Assembly (NCBI GenBank): GCA_964017195.1
Contig: OZ024892.1
Coordinates: forward strand, 9,083,366-9,147,365
Reading direction: 5' to 3'
Length of the DNA: 64,000 nucleotides
DNA from: Siderastrea radians
Lineage: Eukaryota > Cnidaria > Anthozoa > Scleractinia > Rhizangiidae
How positions within the stretch are numbered: the stretch's first letter is position 1; every line of letters starts with the position of its first letter. The notes under the pieces are model-generated. The model saw nothing but the letters and a program-made list of their open reading frames with translations, had not been told where the DNA came from and made no database searches. This document shows positions 1-13,000 of the stretch, one piece after another. The position numbers were made by a program, and so were the translations under genes.

Positions 1-246
1 GTATAAATCGGTGTGGGTGGGTTTCCTGTAAATGGTGACCACGTTGTTCCGTCTCCTTGATGTGTACACAGGTGTCCAAAAAAGGTAACTTACCGTCACT
101 CTCTGTTTCGATGGTAAACTGGATGTGTGGGTCCCTTGAGTTTAGGTGATCCGTGAAATGATCTACATCGTATTCGTGCAGCTTGGTAAAAGTGTCATCC
201 ACATACCTTTACCAGATCTCTAGCGGCCTGGGGAAAGTTGACAAGG
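1..246 (-). pseudogene. Penelope-like element reverse transcriptase fragment
   Basis: On the minus strand the translation holds the hallmark series of Penelope-like reverse transcriptases: RYVDDT (about 193-208), then HLNS, IQFT, KLPFLD (about 75-95) and, in another frame, IYRKPTHTD (about 10-32). A premature stop (TAA) lies directly before RYVDD, where the family usually reads W-x-R-YVDD. A one-base shift near 45-55 separates PFLD from YRKPTHTD. The rest of the protein, including any GIY-YIG endonuclease, would lie left of the window or has decayed. This is a dead copy. The assignment rests on motif order recalled for the family, not on an alignment. Confidence 0.75.
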
Positions 247-906
247 CTTACTCAAGGCTTGACCCCAAACCCTTCTCTTCTCCTCCCCCCTCCCCTTCCC
301 TCCCCTGTCCGTAGGCCAGCGTGAGTTCGGAAATACATAATTGAAAATTCCAACGAGTCTGACTGTCTAACAAGCCTTTGTTGTATCTTATGTTGTTGAA
401 AATAGCTGCGACCTTGGCCTTTAATTTTTATTTTTTTTTTTGCATGTGGTTTTTGTCAAATGGTGTTTTTTTTGGAGAGGTATATTTTATAGGTCACATT
501 CCACAGGGTCTGGAAGGGTATTTTCGGGATCCTGGATTTGGCCAAAATACGGTGCGGGATTCAGGAAAATGCAAAATATCTTGACGGGATTCGGGATTTG
601 ACTGCTACCAGGGAAGCGGGATTCGCCAAAATTTGGGCACGGGATGGGAGATTTTTTTGCTTGTCTGTCGGGAATTCGGGAAATCGTCACGACCCAAGGA
701 AACGTTCTAGCGGCAAAAGGGAATCAACCAGGCGAGCGCAAAATATCAATCGAAAGGGCCAATCTACATGTTAAATTTATTAGCTTTTGCAGAAATTAGT
801 CGTTTTAAATGTATTTTTGGGAAAGAAAAAACGAGATTCGGGATAGTGATTAAAAAAGTGCGGGATGCGAGATTCTTGTGAAAAAGGAGCGGGAATGCGG
901 GATCAG
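247..906. other. Non-genic stretch with degenerate CGGGATT-rich repeat
   Basis: No credible gene. From about 520 to 900 short variants of CGGGATT/CGGGATTTG recur many times, like an eroded short-period repeat. The block 488-510 (ATAGGTCACATTCCACAGG) has an imperfect inverted partner at about 1380-1402. A pyrimidine-rich run at 278-306 is low complexity. Confidence 0.4.
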
Positions 907-1402
907 GGGCCCGTTTCTCGAAAGTCCCGATAACTTTTCCGGCCCGGAAAGCTGTTTTATAAGCGCAAAATTTACCTTAAAGATTCAAATTTCGTTGGTT
1001 TTTAAAGCTAAGAAGTAAAATTCTAAGTTGACGAAACAAGTCGAGGTGGTTTGCGGGCTGAAAGCTATACCACCATTCTACAAATTTTGATTTTAAAATA
1101 TAGCTCCGGGCCCGAAAAGTTACCGGGACTTTCGAGAAACGGGGTCCAGGACCCTTCCTTCCAGACCATGATTCCACAGGTCACAAGTACAGGTCACTGT
1201 AGCCTGCGCGCAGACGTCTCCTATTTCCTTTGCTAAGGTCACTGTGTTGACCTGTGTTGCCGACGTCTAAACACATTGGACAGTGTCCCCTGACATACTA
1301 GGTGATGTTTCACTCTGATTTAGGGCTAGGGGGCACTGTTTAGCTTGTTTATTTATCGGTAACACAGTGAACTGTTTGGGTGACCTGTGGAATGTGGCCT
1401 GT
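488..1402. mobile_element. Possible non-autonomous element with inverted ends
   Basis: The left end (GGTCACATTCCACAGG, from 492) and right end (CCTGTGGAATGTGGCCTG, to 1402) are inverted copies with a few mismatches. A third, partial copy lies at 1170-1185. The interior has the CGGGATT-rich stretch and a nested MITE at 907-1147. No transposase and no certain target duplication are visible, so this is tentative. Confidence 0.3.
907..1147. mobile_element. MITE with ~40-bp terminal inverted repeats
   Basis: The left arm starts GGGCCCGTTTCTCGAAAGTC and the right arm is its inverted copy, ending GACTTTCGAGAAACGGG. Identity stays high for about 40 bases and weaker pairing continues inward, so the 241-bp element could fold into a long hairpin. 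It has no coding capacity. Confidence 0.65.
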
Positions 1403-2466
1403 AAAAAAAACCTGCCAGTTTCTTTTACAAACGAGAAAGAAAGCATTTTTAGCCGGCTGTTGTATTAAAGCGTGCATTGGATTACAGTGTGAAATTAAAT
1501 ACTCCCTACTGAGACAGATAGTGCAAGATGAGTCATAATTTATGTGTCATACCCTTTTGGGCACAGTATTTCCGCCAGGTATTCCGCCCTTCTATTCTGC
1601 ACTTTACAGGCGGCAATACCAGATTTACAGAATCAGAAACTGAGGCGCCATTCAATAATCAAGATCAAGGTAAGCCAAGAACATTTCCTAATTTCCCCGA
1701 AATTATTGTATTGAGTGTTAGGCATAGTTAAAATAATATAAAGTACACAATTATAAAGCGAGTCGGCGTTTAATACAAATGTCGCCTTCTCCGAGGCATA
1801 CACTGTATCATGTTGAAAATTTGAAGTCTTAGAACTTATTGAACTTTTCACGGTGTTTGTCAAATTTCATGGCGTGGTTTTGCGTCAAACCAGATTCAAA
1901 ATAGATGCCGCGTAGTTGCACAAAACAATGAAATGAGAGTAAATAATTGAAGAAACTGTCAAAACTACGACGAAAGCAAGGGAAAATATCGCTTTCGGTA
2001 GTATTATCTTCCAAAACCCATGGTTCCCCACATAAAATTTTCTTAAACTTTGCGTCCATAAAGATCTTTATTTAAACAAACTATTCAGCAAATTTGAACG
2101 CTTTTATTGGATTCTAGGCCTTTGTAATATTTCTGAAACCATTTGCATTTCGTGCTGATATCTTTTTATCCAACGGTTTAGTAGTAGATTGCTCGGGTGT
2201 GAAATTTTCTTGCCAAAGTTTGGCGTTTAATGATGCCCCAGCTATCTGCACGCGCCCCTGGCAGCCATTTGACCAAAGCGCGTGCAAATAGCAGTAAATT
2301 CATCAACCATGGAATAAAACCTTCGGGTCAACAATAAATTCAACGTTGGCAGTGTTGGTGCAATCCACTAATATTTCCTGCGAATTTAGTCCTCCGCCGT
2401 TCTACTTGGGCTTACTATAGTATGTGATTACTGAGATACATGTGATTGGGATTATAACCGATAGAA
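1148..2466. other. Intergenic; start of duplicated unit
   Basis: No gene recognised. 1196-1235 resembles one arm of the small hairpin element at 39367-39442. From 1615 the sequence is homologous to 16996 onward (both contain CTGAGGCGCCATTCA and then AGTGTTAGGCATAGTTAAAA), which marks the left edge of the segmental duplication. Confidence 0.6.
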
Positions 2467-4500
2467 TTATGCATGGTTCAATTCTATCTGTTACCACCCC
2501 CCCCCCGGGGCGTACCTGCGGGGATTTGCAATTTTGTTCTCACTTGGCAGTCTATTCCCCACCCCCGGGCACGCAGAAAGAGACAAATCCCCACCCCCGG
2601 GACTCCTTATCGACCACAAATACGTTGTTTTGTGTACAAAACATAGATTACAATATTGTTTTCCTTACAATAGCAAAACCAGACGTTTTAAAAATAACTT
2701 AAACAACGCTTTTCTAGAGTTTCTTGAACGAAGGACACTACATGTTTAATGTAATCAAAACATGAACACCATATTTGAAAAAGAAAACGGAAGAAAAACC
2801 TCTAGCCGCACTGGCATACGGCTAGCGAGTAATGCATCAGTCAATTCCAGCTGCGCCCATCCCCCCCCCGGGCAACTGCGGGGCATTTGCATGCCTTGTC
2901 AGTCCCGGGGGTGGGGCATTAGCAAATTTGGCACGGCCCGGGGGTCGGGCATTTGCCTAGCCCCGGGCTTTTGACACACATGTGGTTTCCGACTCGAAAT
3001 CCAAACATGAAGGATTTTATCGCAAAGGACCAGCAGTTCCTTGCAGATTGGATCATCTGCCAAGGACTGGACAAACTTGTGGAGGTTTTCTCGATTTTAT
3101 GCATTTCTTCATTGCTTATCAAGGCACAACTATCACTTAATATAGCGAGATCGGGAACGATCAACGTGAATCGACGTACGCATTCTTCTTAAGGATTTAA
3201 ATAAAATTTAGTCGCGATGATTCTTAAATTCTAAACATGTGTATAGAGATCGTCGTTTTATACTTTTGCATATTATTAAAATATTACAACAGATGACGTT
3301 ACAACAGACTTTTATAATGTCAAGATTTTTGTTTACTAGCGAACTGTTTAAAACAAAACATTAACAATCAACTATCATGTAGTATTGTTGTCTGTGAAGT
3401 ATTAAAATATCATCACTTGGCATTTATACTAACTTTATTAACATCGGATAGTGCCGTTACAAACAATAGAAGACGGAGAGGTAGGCCTACAGAAATGAAA
3501 ATCACACATAAAAATGCTGAAAGTGGTATTATTGTGCAATGAATGAAAACTGCTGCAGTTTTGATTGGGGACGTACGATCCCGGGGGCGGGGCATTTGCT
3601 CTCTTCCTTCGTCCACACCGCGGGGCATTTGGCAGCTAAAGTATCCCCACCCCCGGGAACTTGCCATCCGAGAGAAAAAAAATGCTAATGCCCGGGGGTT
3701 AGCCTGGGGGGGCATGGGCGCAGCTGGAATTGACTGATGCATAAAGAAATGGTCTTCACCACGTGATTTATTCTAAATACAGCACATACGCACAAGAGGC
3801 CCGTGAACAAATTGCTAGTAGCATTTTAAAGGAGTTTTTCTTAGCTTGTTTCATAAGAATGAACACTGGACTGAGACCTCTGTTTAATATAAAGCCATGC
3901 ATCCGTTTTCATATAGTCTATTTAAGTTAATTTTATTTTTTTTAAATTTATTTTAAAGGAGTACGTCACGGATAACGCAACTTGAAAAAGCTGGCAAGTT
4001 TTTTCAAGTTTGTCATTCGTAATCCGTCTTAATCTCCCTCAGTCGTAACCATCCTTGTTTAGTTTTGGTTAATTATTACTTCTTTGGTGTTTTTCTAACT
4101 TAGGAAACTATTATTTTGAGGTTTCCGTTAATGAGAAAATAATTTTTTCAGATCAGAAAAATGAATGAAAACGCCGTGACATAGTTCCTTTAAGTAGTAG
4201 AGTGTCCCCAATTAGCTGTCACAAGCTAAATATCCACCCTGACACTTTAATAAAGTTATTCATTCATTCAAGTCGTGTTAGTATACACATAAATACGCTG
4301 AAGAAATATTTCTTTGTTTGTGACGAACGCCATCTATTCGAGTGCGCATCAAACGCACATTCGTTTAACAATTTATAATAAAAGCACCTTCGAATACAGA
4401 TTTTAATTTTGAGAGATTATTCTTCTCTAACCAGTCTGCTACAAATTCTAGAGATTCTCCCTGGAAATAGGTAGTCTCCTCCACGCGGTTCGGCGTTAAC
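2467..4500. mobile_element. Non-autonomous DNA element, truncated copy (same family as 53786-54723)
   Basis: The left end starts near GCATGGTTCAATTCTATCTG, followed by C-rich CCCCGGGG blocks. About 150 bases match 53800-53990. The 4260-4497 portion (TTTCTTTGTTTGTGACGAACG through CCACGCGGTTCGGCG) matches 54310-54533. The right terminal inverted repeat seen in the second copy is missing here, so this copy is broken at about 4500. Extra CCCGGG-rich sequence (2850-2970, 3570-3740) suggests nested or rearranged material. No transposase. Confidence 0.6.
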
Positions 4501-4679
4501 GGAGAAGATATCAAAAAGTAATGAGTTTATTGCTCTTGCCAAAAATCGAAGCTGCTTTTGTTTCATCTTGGCTGGTGATTTATTTGGTGCTTTCGGAAAC
4601 CAAGCCCCTTTCCCGTAAATGATAAACATGAAACGTACCATCCAAAGTTTTTGAAACAATAATACGCACCGATACAGTC

Positions 4680-4725
<46 letters not shown>

Positions 4726-4733
4726 TAATAATA
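4680..4733. repeat. (AAT)n microsatellite
   Basis: Near-perfect run of the trinucleotide AAT with one interruption near the right end. Confidence 0.95.
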
Positions 4734-5331
4734 CTTCGCATCAACAACGAGCGAGACATGTCATAATCAGAACTTAAGACGATACACTCGTCTGATTAAA
4801 CAAAGAGCACGCAATCTTATGCTCACACAGCCAAGTTGACCAGCAGTTTTATAATCTAACAACCAAAAATACGTCGGAAATCAAACCAGAATACTGAGCA
4901 ATCAAAAATAAAATAAGAAAACCATTACTTAATTTATTTATTATTACATTTATAGTAAACATGAAGCAGAAATAGGCAAACGCAATATCCTACTCACACT
5001 ACGTAAGCTCCTTAGCTTGTGTCAGCAGATCATGTCAACATTTTCAGGAATCAAGAGAAACAGAGCCTACAGCTTTTCAAGAATTCTCTGATCAGCGGTT
5101 TCGTTACCATGGCACCACACCGCAGACCAAAAAGCCCGAGGTTTCTTAAAACCACACCCTTCCTTACACCTCCCTCTGAATAAACCCTTCCCCCACCCAA
5201 GAAAACCGCTGCCCTAATTTACTGTTGACTCAGGAACCCGTACTAAACTCACACAAACAAACAAAGTCTGAAAGACAATGACATAGATGCAGACGCATGC
5301 GTACTGCGTACTGCGTCAGCACAATAAATCG

Positions 5332-5408
5332 CATTCTCGTTCCCAGAGCCCGCGTCCCCGTTTCCCGACCGCTGGTCTAGGGGGACGCGGGCTCTGGGAA
5401 CGAGAATG
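5332..5408. mobile_element. 77-bp hairpin MITE
   Basis: Near-perfect inverted arms of about 28 bases (CATTCTCGTTCCCAGAGCCC and its complement) flank a loop of about 20 bases. The same CTCGTTCCCAG-type end occurs on the elements at 8610-9858 and 46308-46362, so it looks like a family. Confidence 0.75.
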
Positions 5409-6079
5409 AATAAATCGGAAAAGTAATTTGATTAATGCACACGCGCGTACTTTATGGCTTATTAACACGTTGTCATAACGGCTGCCATTGCCACGTCCTA
5501 CCGTGTGACACTAAATTAAATTAATTCGACAGTACAAAAATAACAGAAAATGTATGGGAGAAATCAAGTTTTCAAAAAACTGATCATGGACTTCTATGCA
5601 CTCCAGATTTAGTGTACAGTTTCTTTAATTTGAATTCATAAGTTACCCTTTTCAAAGAGCAAGTGTCAAATAAAAAAAAAACAGTGTCGGTGCTGTCTGC
5701 TGAGTTGAACTGGCCCAGCCAACCGCAGAAGATGGCGAGAAATCATTGAAGTAAACATGTATTTTTTTGTGGTTTTAAATCAGAGATAAAATGTTTTTGG
5801 TTCGATTTTTATTTCCGTTTGTGTTTCCTTTGTTTCCGAAGATTTATAGTAATTTATACAAATTTTCTCTGTCGCACCATCTTCGATTAAATTCTCTTCG
5901 TTGCATGCAAAGCTTCCACTACCTTATGATGGTCAACTTGAGAGGTATAATGTGCGTTTAAATGGTCGAAAAACTTCAAGGCGTCAGGCTCCTTTGTGAG
6001 GAATAGGATGCAACTAAAAAACTGACGAGGTGAGCGAGTGGTGCGAGTCCAGGGGACGGGGCATTTTGATCGAGAAAAT

Positions 6080-6428
6080 CCCGGGGGGGCACTCCCTTAT
6101 TTGGACTAAACGGGTATGTGCCGCTCAAGGGTATGGTTTTCAGGGTCTTGCGTCTTGAACAGGGTGTCTTTCTGGACTGGAAGCCTTGGATCCTACATGT
6201 GGGTACCAGCAATTTTTTAAAATCTAATTCTATGATGTCATTTATAAAAAAAAAAATACTTTCTGTATGGGAAATGAAAAACAAGGCAGTCAAAAAATGC
6301 AAAATATAAAGGTCTTGTGTCTTAAACAGAGTAGCGAAATGAAGGGATTTTGTCTTAAACAGGGTCAGGGTTTGAAAGTCTCGGCGGCACACCCCCACCC
6401 ATACTTCTCTTAAGTGCCTCCCCCGAGG
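6080..6428. mobile_element. MITE-like repeat with ~50-bp imperfect inverted ends
   Basis: The left end (GGGGGGGCACTCCCTTAT, then GGGTATGTGCCGC) and the right end (complement of GGGGAGGCACTTAAG, then GGGTGTGCCGCC) pair imperfectly over about 50 bases. Open frames across it are not genes. A possible relative, also rich in GTGCCGC, lies at 37615-37910. Confidence 0.5.
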
Positions 6429-7020
6429 AGACAGTACCCCTTTCGTATAGCTAGAACAAAACTTGTAACTTTTTTATACCTCAAAAATAGGGTGAAAACA
6501 GCAGGTCATCGTAGGCTTTTACTTTCGTATAATTTATGCGGTTGTGATCTCTGCCAAAGTTTTGCAGTCCTTTTTAGCATTCAGTTCTGAAGTCACGTAA
6601 TCTGTGACTTCCTTCATCTCAGGAGACCAATTGTATTTTGTCACCTATTTTAAGTGATTTTCTTTTATACGTCTTCAGCGTCTTTAACCATGTACTTAAC
6701 TCCACTTCCAGGACTAATGCTGTGCTGTGCTAATGCTGTGCTAATGTATGTTGTGTATTAAGCTCTCAGGGTCCCAAAGAACTTTTGCCGTGGAGCCCGT
6801 AGCCCCGGAAACCTTTTTCTAGTTAGAGCCCGGACAAAAATGCTCATTCTGGCTACGCGGAGCCCTCAGATACCCCCAATTCTTCTGTCTTGGAGCGCTG
6901 GAGCCATTCATTTCTTAGAACGGAGTCCTGGAGCCCTACCTCTTTAAGGGACCCTGAGTATGAGATAAGATCAATATTATTAGATGATTTCCAAGCAACT
7001 TTGAATACTTCCTTTCAGCA

Positions 7021-10000
7021 ATGCTGAGAATACCACAAAATCTCTTGAAAACGCAGCGGTTCTCCATCCCTCGCCTGCAACGCCAAGCAACAAACGTCCG
7101 CTTTCTTTACAGCAAACCAGAACAAAAACATTTACCAGATGATGTCATGAGAGAAAAGAAACCCACACAACTGAATTACAGAGCTGCCTTCCGCACCACC
7201 GCTAGCGAGCACAACTTTCTCTCTTTTCAACCAAGTTGGTCACAGTCGGATGTGAGAATAATCCACACGGATCTCTCCGAAAACCTTGTTGTTGTCACGT
7301 GGGATGACGGGAACAAGAACCGGTATCCTTTGATATACCTCAGCGATATTTGCCCGTGCCCAAACTGTGTGCATCCTGACTTTCAGCAAAGAATCTCTGA
7401 TGTGCTGGTTACCTGTGGTCTTGACTACAGCTCTACTGCCGTAAACGTTTTACAAGATGGAAATATATTGGAGATAACCTGGTCAGACAACCATGTTAGC
7501 AGGTAAAATAAGTCTCTCAATAAGCCTCTCAAAAAATTGTTAAGAAGAACTAAAAGACGCCCATTCCAAGTGTAAGAGCTAAGCAGGTTAAACACTGTTT
7601 GCAGGCCCGTAGCAAAATACAGACGTTAACAAATAAATCATAAGGCATAAAAAATTCATGTTAGATATTAACTAACACTGTTCACAATGCCACAGTTTAA
7701 GTCAATTTCGTCAAAAAGGACATATTTATGGGGACATCGTTAGCTGAAAATTTGGCCAAAAAGTTGCTTCCTATTTGCTTTTGCACCGACAAAGTTGTTG
7801 GCAACATCTACCAGACTTAAAGCATCAGTTTTAAAAAAGTATTCTTGAAGTTACAAGGTTTGTTAAATTCAAACATTTCGACAGCTAAGATACGAATTTC
7901 TGATCATTTTTTCCCAGCGTTTGTCACTCGATTGGTGAGATAAATATAATTTTGTTCCTTAGATTTGTGTCACAACAGTGGGGTTAAAGCTTACAACAAA
8001 TACACAGCAGTCGCTTAGCTATTAAAGGTATTAAGGTCCTTCACAGTCTTAAGCTATACTGCCAGGGTAAAGTAAGACATTGGTAAGGACTAAGGAACCT
8101 GGAAGACAGAATTGTGCGGTGGGCTAGTAGAGTTTTGAAGCCCACTTGCCCGATGGCTAGTGACTTAACTCAACAGATGTCGAACCCTATTGAAGGTTGA
8201 GAAATTATAAAGGGCACTTTTAGCATCAGAATTCAAGACTGATTGTTGCACATAAATTTTGTTTTAATTATATATTTTTGGGGACATTAATTGTAATGCA
8301 TTTAACTTCCAAAAATTCTGGGGGGGAGGGCTCGAGTCCCCCCCCCCTGCCCCCCCTCTCCTGCTTCGGGCCTGATCTACCTGCACAACAAAATTTTCGC
8401 TAGTTCGTTGTGGCGAAAGACTTAACATTTGATCACACACCATGTCATGGTGGCGTGTCACGTTCAAGTGATCAGGGTGTTGAGCTGTAATTTTCTTTGT
8501 ATTCAACGTAGTGTTTCCCCCGAGACTTCGAACAACAAGTTTAAAATTTCAAGAACTAGTCTCAAGAACCCTCCCGAGAGGGGGAGGGTAAGAGGTGGGG
8601 AGATGCTAACCTCGTTCCCAGGGCGCTTTTCCCTTCAAATGTAGAAAGAGCGCTGTCACAGTGATTTGGGTATCCCCGTGTTTTGGGTATCCCCATACCC
8701 AAATCCCTAGTGAAATGGGTATCCCGGGTAGGGATACCCAAAACACTGACTCTTACACTGACGAAAGACTGGAAGAAGCGAGGTGATTCTGTCGTTTATC
8801 TCCATTATCTAATACAAATGTTTTTATTATTAATTTCGGGGCAATGTCCTGAAATATAGTCGAAAGTTAAGTAATTCTTGATATAAAGATTGATTTGTTA
8901 ATGCCTTTAGTTGATCGCCAGCCGCTTATAATATCTTAATAAATGGGCGAACATGAATTACACGATCGCAAATAGTGAACCGCTTGTTTCAAAACAAACG
9001 CAAGGGATACCACGATCGTAAGCGTTCAAGTAGAAGCCAGCCCTAATGATTCTTGATGAGGATATTTTTTGAAACAAATAACAGACGTCTCCCGCTCCTC
9101 ACGATCTTCAGTCTTGTCTGGTCTTTCAGTGGGTCGGAAGGTAAACACTGAAACAGTCACAAACACGAACGGGTTTAAAACTGCAGTACAGTAGATCGAT
9201 TTGTATCCTGTTACTGCCTGCTGAAGAAAACACGAAAACCTTGCAATACGCATTTGTAATGGCAAAACTACAGTTTTTTGCATGCCCGGGCTTCTAAAAA
9301 CACACCATGCATTGCGTAAACAGATCCCAGTGTTTGCTATAATGCGCAAATTGTCACGCAATATCCAGAGGTTGACTCAGTTGATTGACGCGAAACTCAA
9401 AGGCTTAGTAAACTTGTTTTGGTTTTTCTTCTATCGGTTTTACATACAGTATTAAGCTCATCCTGAAAGCTTTACGTCCGTTTGCACACTAATCACACAT
9501 GGGAAACTTTTGATGCAGAGCAACGCGAGGCACATCGGTTCAATTTCCTTGCGTAGGGACGAAATGCTTAGAGGCAAAAATGCCTTTGAAGACCCAGTTC
9601 AACACATTGCTCGGCAATATGGAATTTTAAAAGATGTTCGCGAAATTCCACTCGCATTTGAGAGGGGGTACCCAAATCACTAGGGTTTTGGGTATCCCGG
9701 GAGGGTACCCGGGGATACCGAAAACACGGCAGCCATATTTGGAGGGGATACCCATTTCACTAGGGATTTGGGTATGGGGATACCCAAAACACGGGGATAC
9801 CCAAATCACTGTGACAGCGCCCTTTCTAGATTTGAAGGGAAAAACGCCCTGGGGACGAGATTGGGGAGTTGCAGCAGCATTCGTTGGCAGAAAGCGGGAG
9901 ACACAAGGAAGATATTGTACAATGAGACGAGACGTTCTTACCTCCTACCCTCTTCCCTTTTAACAGTCGATGCTTCTCTAAACAAGTAGGATCACCCTAC

Positions 10001-13000
10001 TTTTGTGGACTATAGGCTCTGATTCGTTTAGTTAGGAATATTAATTCATGATGACAGGTTTGAGTCCCACTGGTTGCGTGACAGACAGTTGCGCGACGAA
10101 CGAGATGAAACAAATGAAAACGATGGACTGGTGAAAAAAGGCGTGATCACATGGGACAGTGAAATGTCCACTTCAAACATCCCCAAAGTGGAGTATCAAC
10201 AAGCCCTCACAGATGACTGGGAGCTGTTGAAAATGTTGGACTACCTAGTTTGCTATGGATTTGTTGTTGTACAAAACGGCCCTACCGAAGAAGGAGAGTT
10301 CATGAACCTGGTTGGACGCGTGGGTCATACGATATCTACATTTTCTGGGTAAGATTTTGATGCATGAGAAACTTTAAAAACTACATCACCGAAGCATGAG
10401 GTCAGCAAAAGAAATACAGGGTATAATATTATTGAAGAGGAGATCTATAGCGTATTTCACGTACTCATGATGGCTCTCTAAGAGTACAATGTCAAGAATA
10501 TTTAAAAAACTTTTCCCGTTTTCATAGAGTTGCAATAAATAGCTTTTAATCGATCACATCACAGGAATCCCTCACATCGTCCTCAATTCGTATTATGATT
10601 TCTAGTACGCGCGGTCAGGCTTGACTGAGGTCTCAGAAAACTAATACCGCCATTCTCAATGGGAGGTCTGGAACCGAGAAGTCTTGGGAAACCGTTTGTG
10701 ACTCTAGTAAAATCACAATGTTATTTTATTACTCTCGGCACGCGATCGGAGTCCGAACTCCAATCCAGATCGTTTCTCTGTTCCAGTCCTCTTACTAGCT
10801 ATCTGACCGGGTATAAATTATTCAAAATGTCCACCGCTTGATAAAGACACCGGACAACAATCTGATGTGAGGGCTCATTCTGACCACATCACACGTATTA
10901 TATTGTTTATTTATAAATCAAAATGTGAAGTATGTAAGCAGGTTTTCCAAGGGTGTACAAAGAAAGCTGGAGGCGGGATGTTGTAGTGGTTAACACCTTG
11001 GAAGATCCTGTGGTTCAAGGCTTCGGATCACTGCATCGCGTTGTGTTGTTTCTTTAGACAAGGAACGTAACTCCACATCGTCTCCCTCGACCCAGGTGTA
11101 TAAATGGGTGCCAGCGAACCGTTAGGAAATGCTAACAAAATGCTGGTGCGTAGCCATGCGATGGAGTAGTATCAGGGGTGGGGTGGGAGGGGGCAGAAGT
11201 TCTCCTAGCTGCTTCATGCCAAGTTCAAGGACTATTTTAAAAAAGCCAAAAGACGTTTTGTAATTCAAAGAAGACCAAAAAATAATAGTTCAGTTTCGTT
11301 TAAAATAACTCTACCAGTTTTCTGAAATTAAAATTGGGAGTGTTTGGCTGCGGATACCTAGAGTTGAAATCGATTGCAACTTGAAAAAAATTCGACTGTT
11401 TTCCAGTTTCTCCCTTTTTCTTGAAAAAGTGAAATGCCAGAAGCTGATTATGATTTGTTCTTCCTTTGAGAAAATCATTTGAATCATTTGGTTTTTTCTC
11501 TTGATCTGCTCGGAGCATTTCATGAACGAAATAGTGTTTTTAAGTCCTGATGAGTTGACAGTGATTTAATAAATAAAGTTATTCATTCATTCATTCATTC
11601 ATTCATTCATTCACTCACTCACTCACTCACTCACTCACTCACTCATTCATTCATTCATTCATTCATTCATTCATTCATTCATTCATTCATTCATTCATTC
11701 AGAAAAGGTCTATAATTTGAAATTCAGATCATTTATCACCCAAAAATGCAATTTCCTCGTCACATAGCACCTTCAAGCACGAGCGTTAATAAGCCAGGCA
11801 CGTGGCTCATTTAATCCTGTGGATTAGACAGCTGTGATTTGAGTCGTCACGCAATCTCTATCGAAGAAAGCTTACTGGCAGATTGCTTCTGGACGTGGTG
11901 TAGTCAGTAGCCATCTGAACGATGATATAATTTCTAATTACATTCCAGAAACCCGTGGAAATTACCAAGTCCGCTGTCTAATTCGAAGCCGTACAACACT
12001 TCAAAGGAGCTGCCCTTTCACAATGATATGCACTTCGTACAGAGTGTACCAGAAGTAAGCAACGTAAATATACCCTGGGAAACTCCCTGTCCTTATGGTA
12101 CTGACGAGTATCGTCGTCGTAAGTTCGGTCCCCCGATCCTAAAACCTTCTAGGGCATAACTGACACAAACACAAAAATTGTCCTCTTTTTCACTTAAAAC
12201 TAGTTTTGTCGTCGCCACCCTGTGACCGAACCCCCCTCTTTCAGTGTTGCCCATTGCTAAAAAATCAGTGCTTAGGCTTAAATATTAAAATCCAGCGGTG
12301 CCTATAAGCCTTAAAAGTAGACGGTTCTACCAGTGAACCAGTGCTTTGGCTCAAAATACATAAGTTGGTATACATTTTCTGATCCTCTGTCCCAATAATT
12401 TTTCTCCATATTCCAGATCCTAATTATTCACTGCCTCAAACAAGCTTCCACTGGCGGAGAATCCAGACTGCTTGATGGCTTCCGAGTGGCGAGCGAACTA
12501 AAACGAAGGGATCCCGAGGCATTTCGAATACTCACCAACTGTTTTGCCGCAAATTACGAGGATGACTGTGAAGTTCACGGAGAGTTTATGACACGCCCCA
12601 AAAAACCATCAATCTGGTAAGTTTGCAAAAGCTGACCTAAACCATTGCGAGCTCCAGTTACCAACATAAAATACTTGCATAATTTAAAGGGGCACCGTCG
12701 ATGTGTTTTCCTGCTTTGGGGTCAAAACGTTTTCAAATTAAATCCAAGTACCTGACTCATACATGAATCCACAACAATTTTCATTAATTATATTTTTATT
12801 CATTAATTTTACAGTTGACTCTCGAACATTCGAGCCCTCATTAACTCGAAGTTGCGCTAACTCAAACCACAATCAATTTCCCCTGGATTTGCTCGAATCT
12901 CTCGTTAACGCGAAGGAAATCCGTTTTGCCTTCAGGTCATTTTACCCCCAATAACTCGAATATTATTTGACAACTGTGTTATAAACATAATTCGTGTACT

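Larger units (their letters stand above)
4734..7018. other. Intergenic region upstream of dioxygenase copy A
   Basis: No protein gene seen apart from the elements listed separately (5332-5408, 6080-6428). 5690-5905 is conserved with 17604-17790, and 6690-6955 (runs of GGAGCCC-type words) with 18730-19075, upstream of the second gene copy. These conserved blocks could hold the promoter or a 5' UTR exon. A TTTCAG acceptor-like site two bases before the ATG in both copies supports an upstream non-coding exon. Confidence 0.5.

Noticed and set aside
5976..6398. 140-codon minus-strand frame
   Set aside because: Covers an inverted-repeat MITE; no recognisable protein family.
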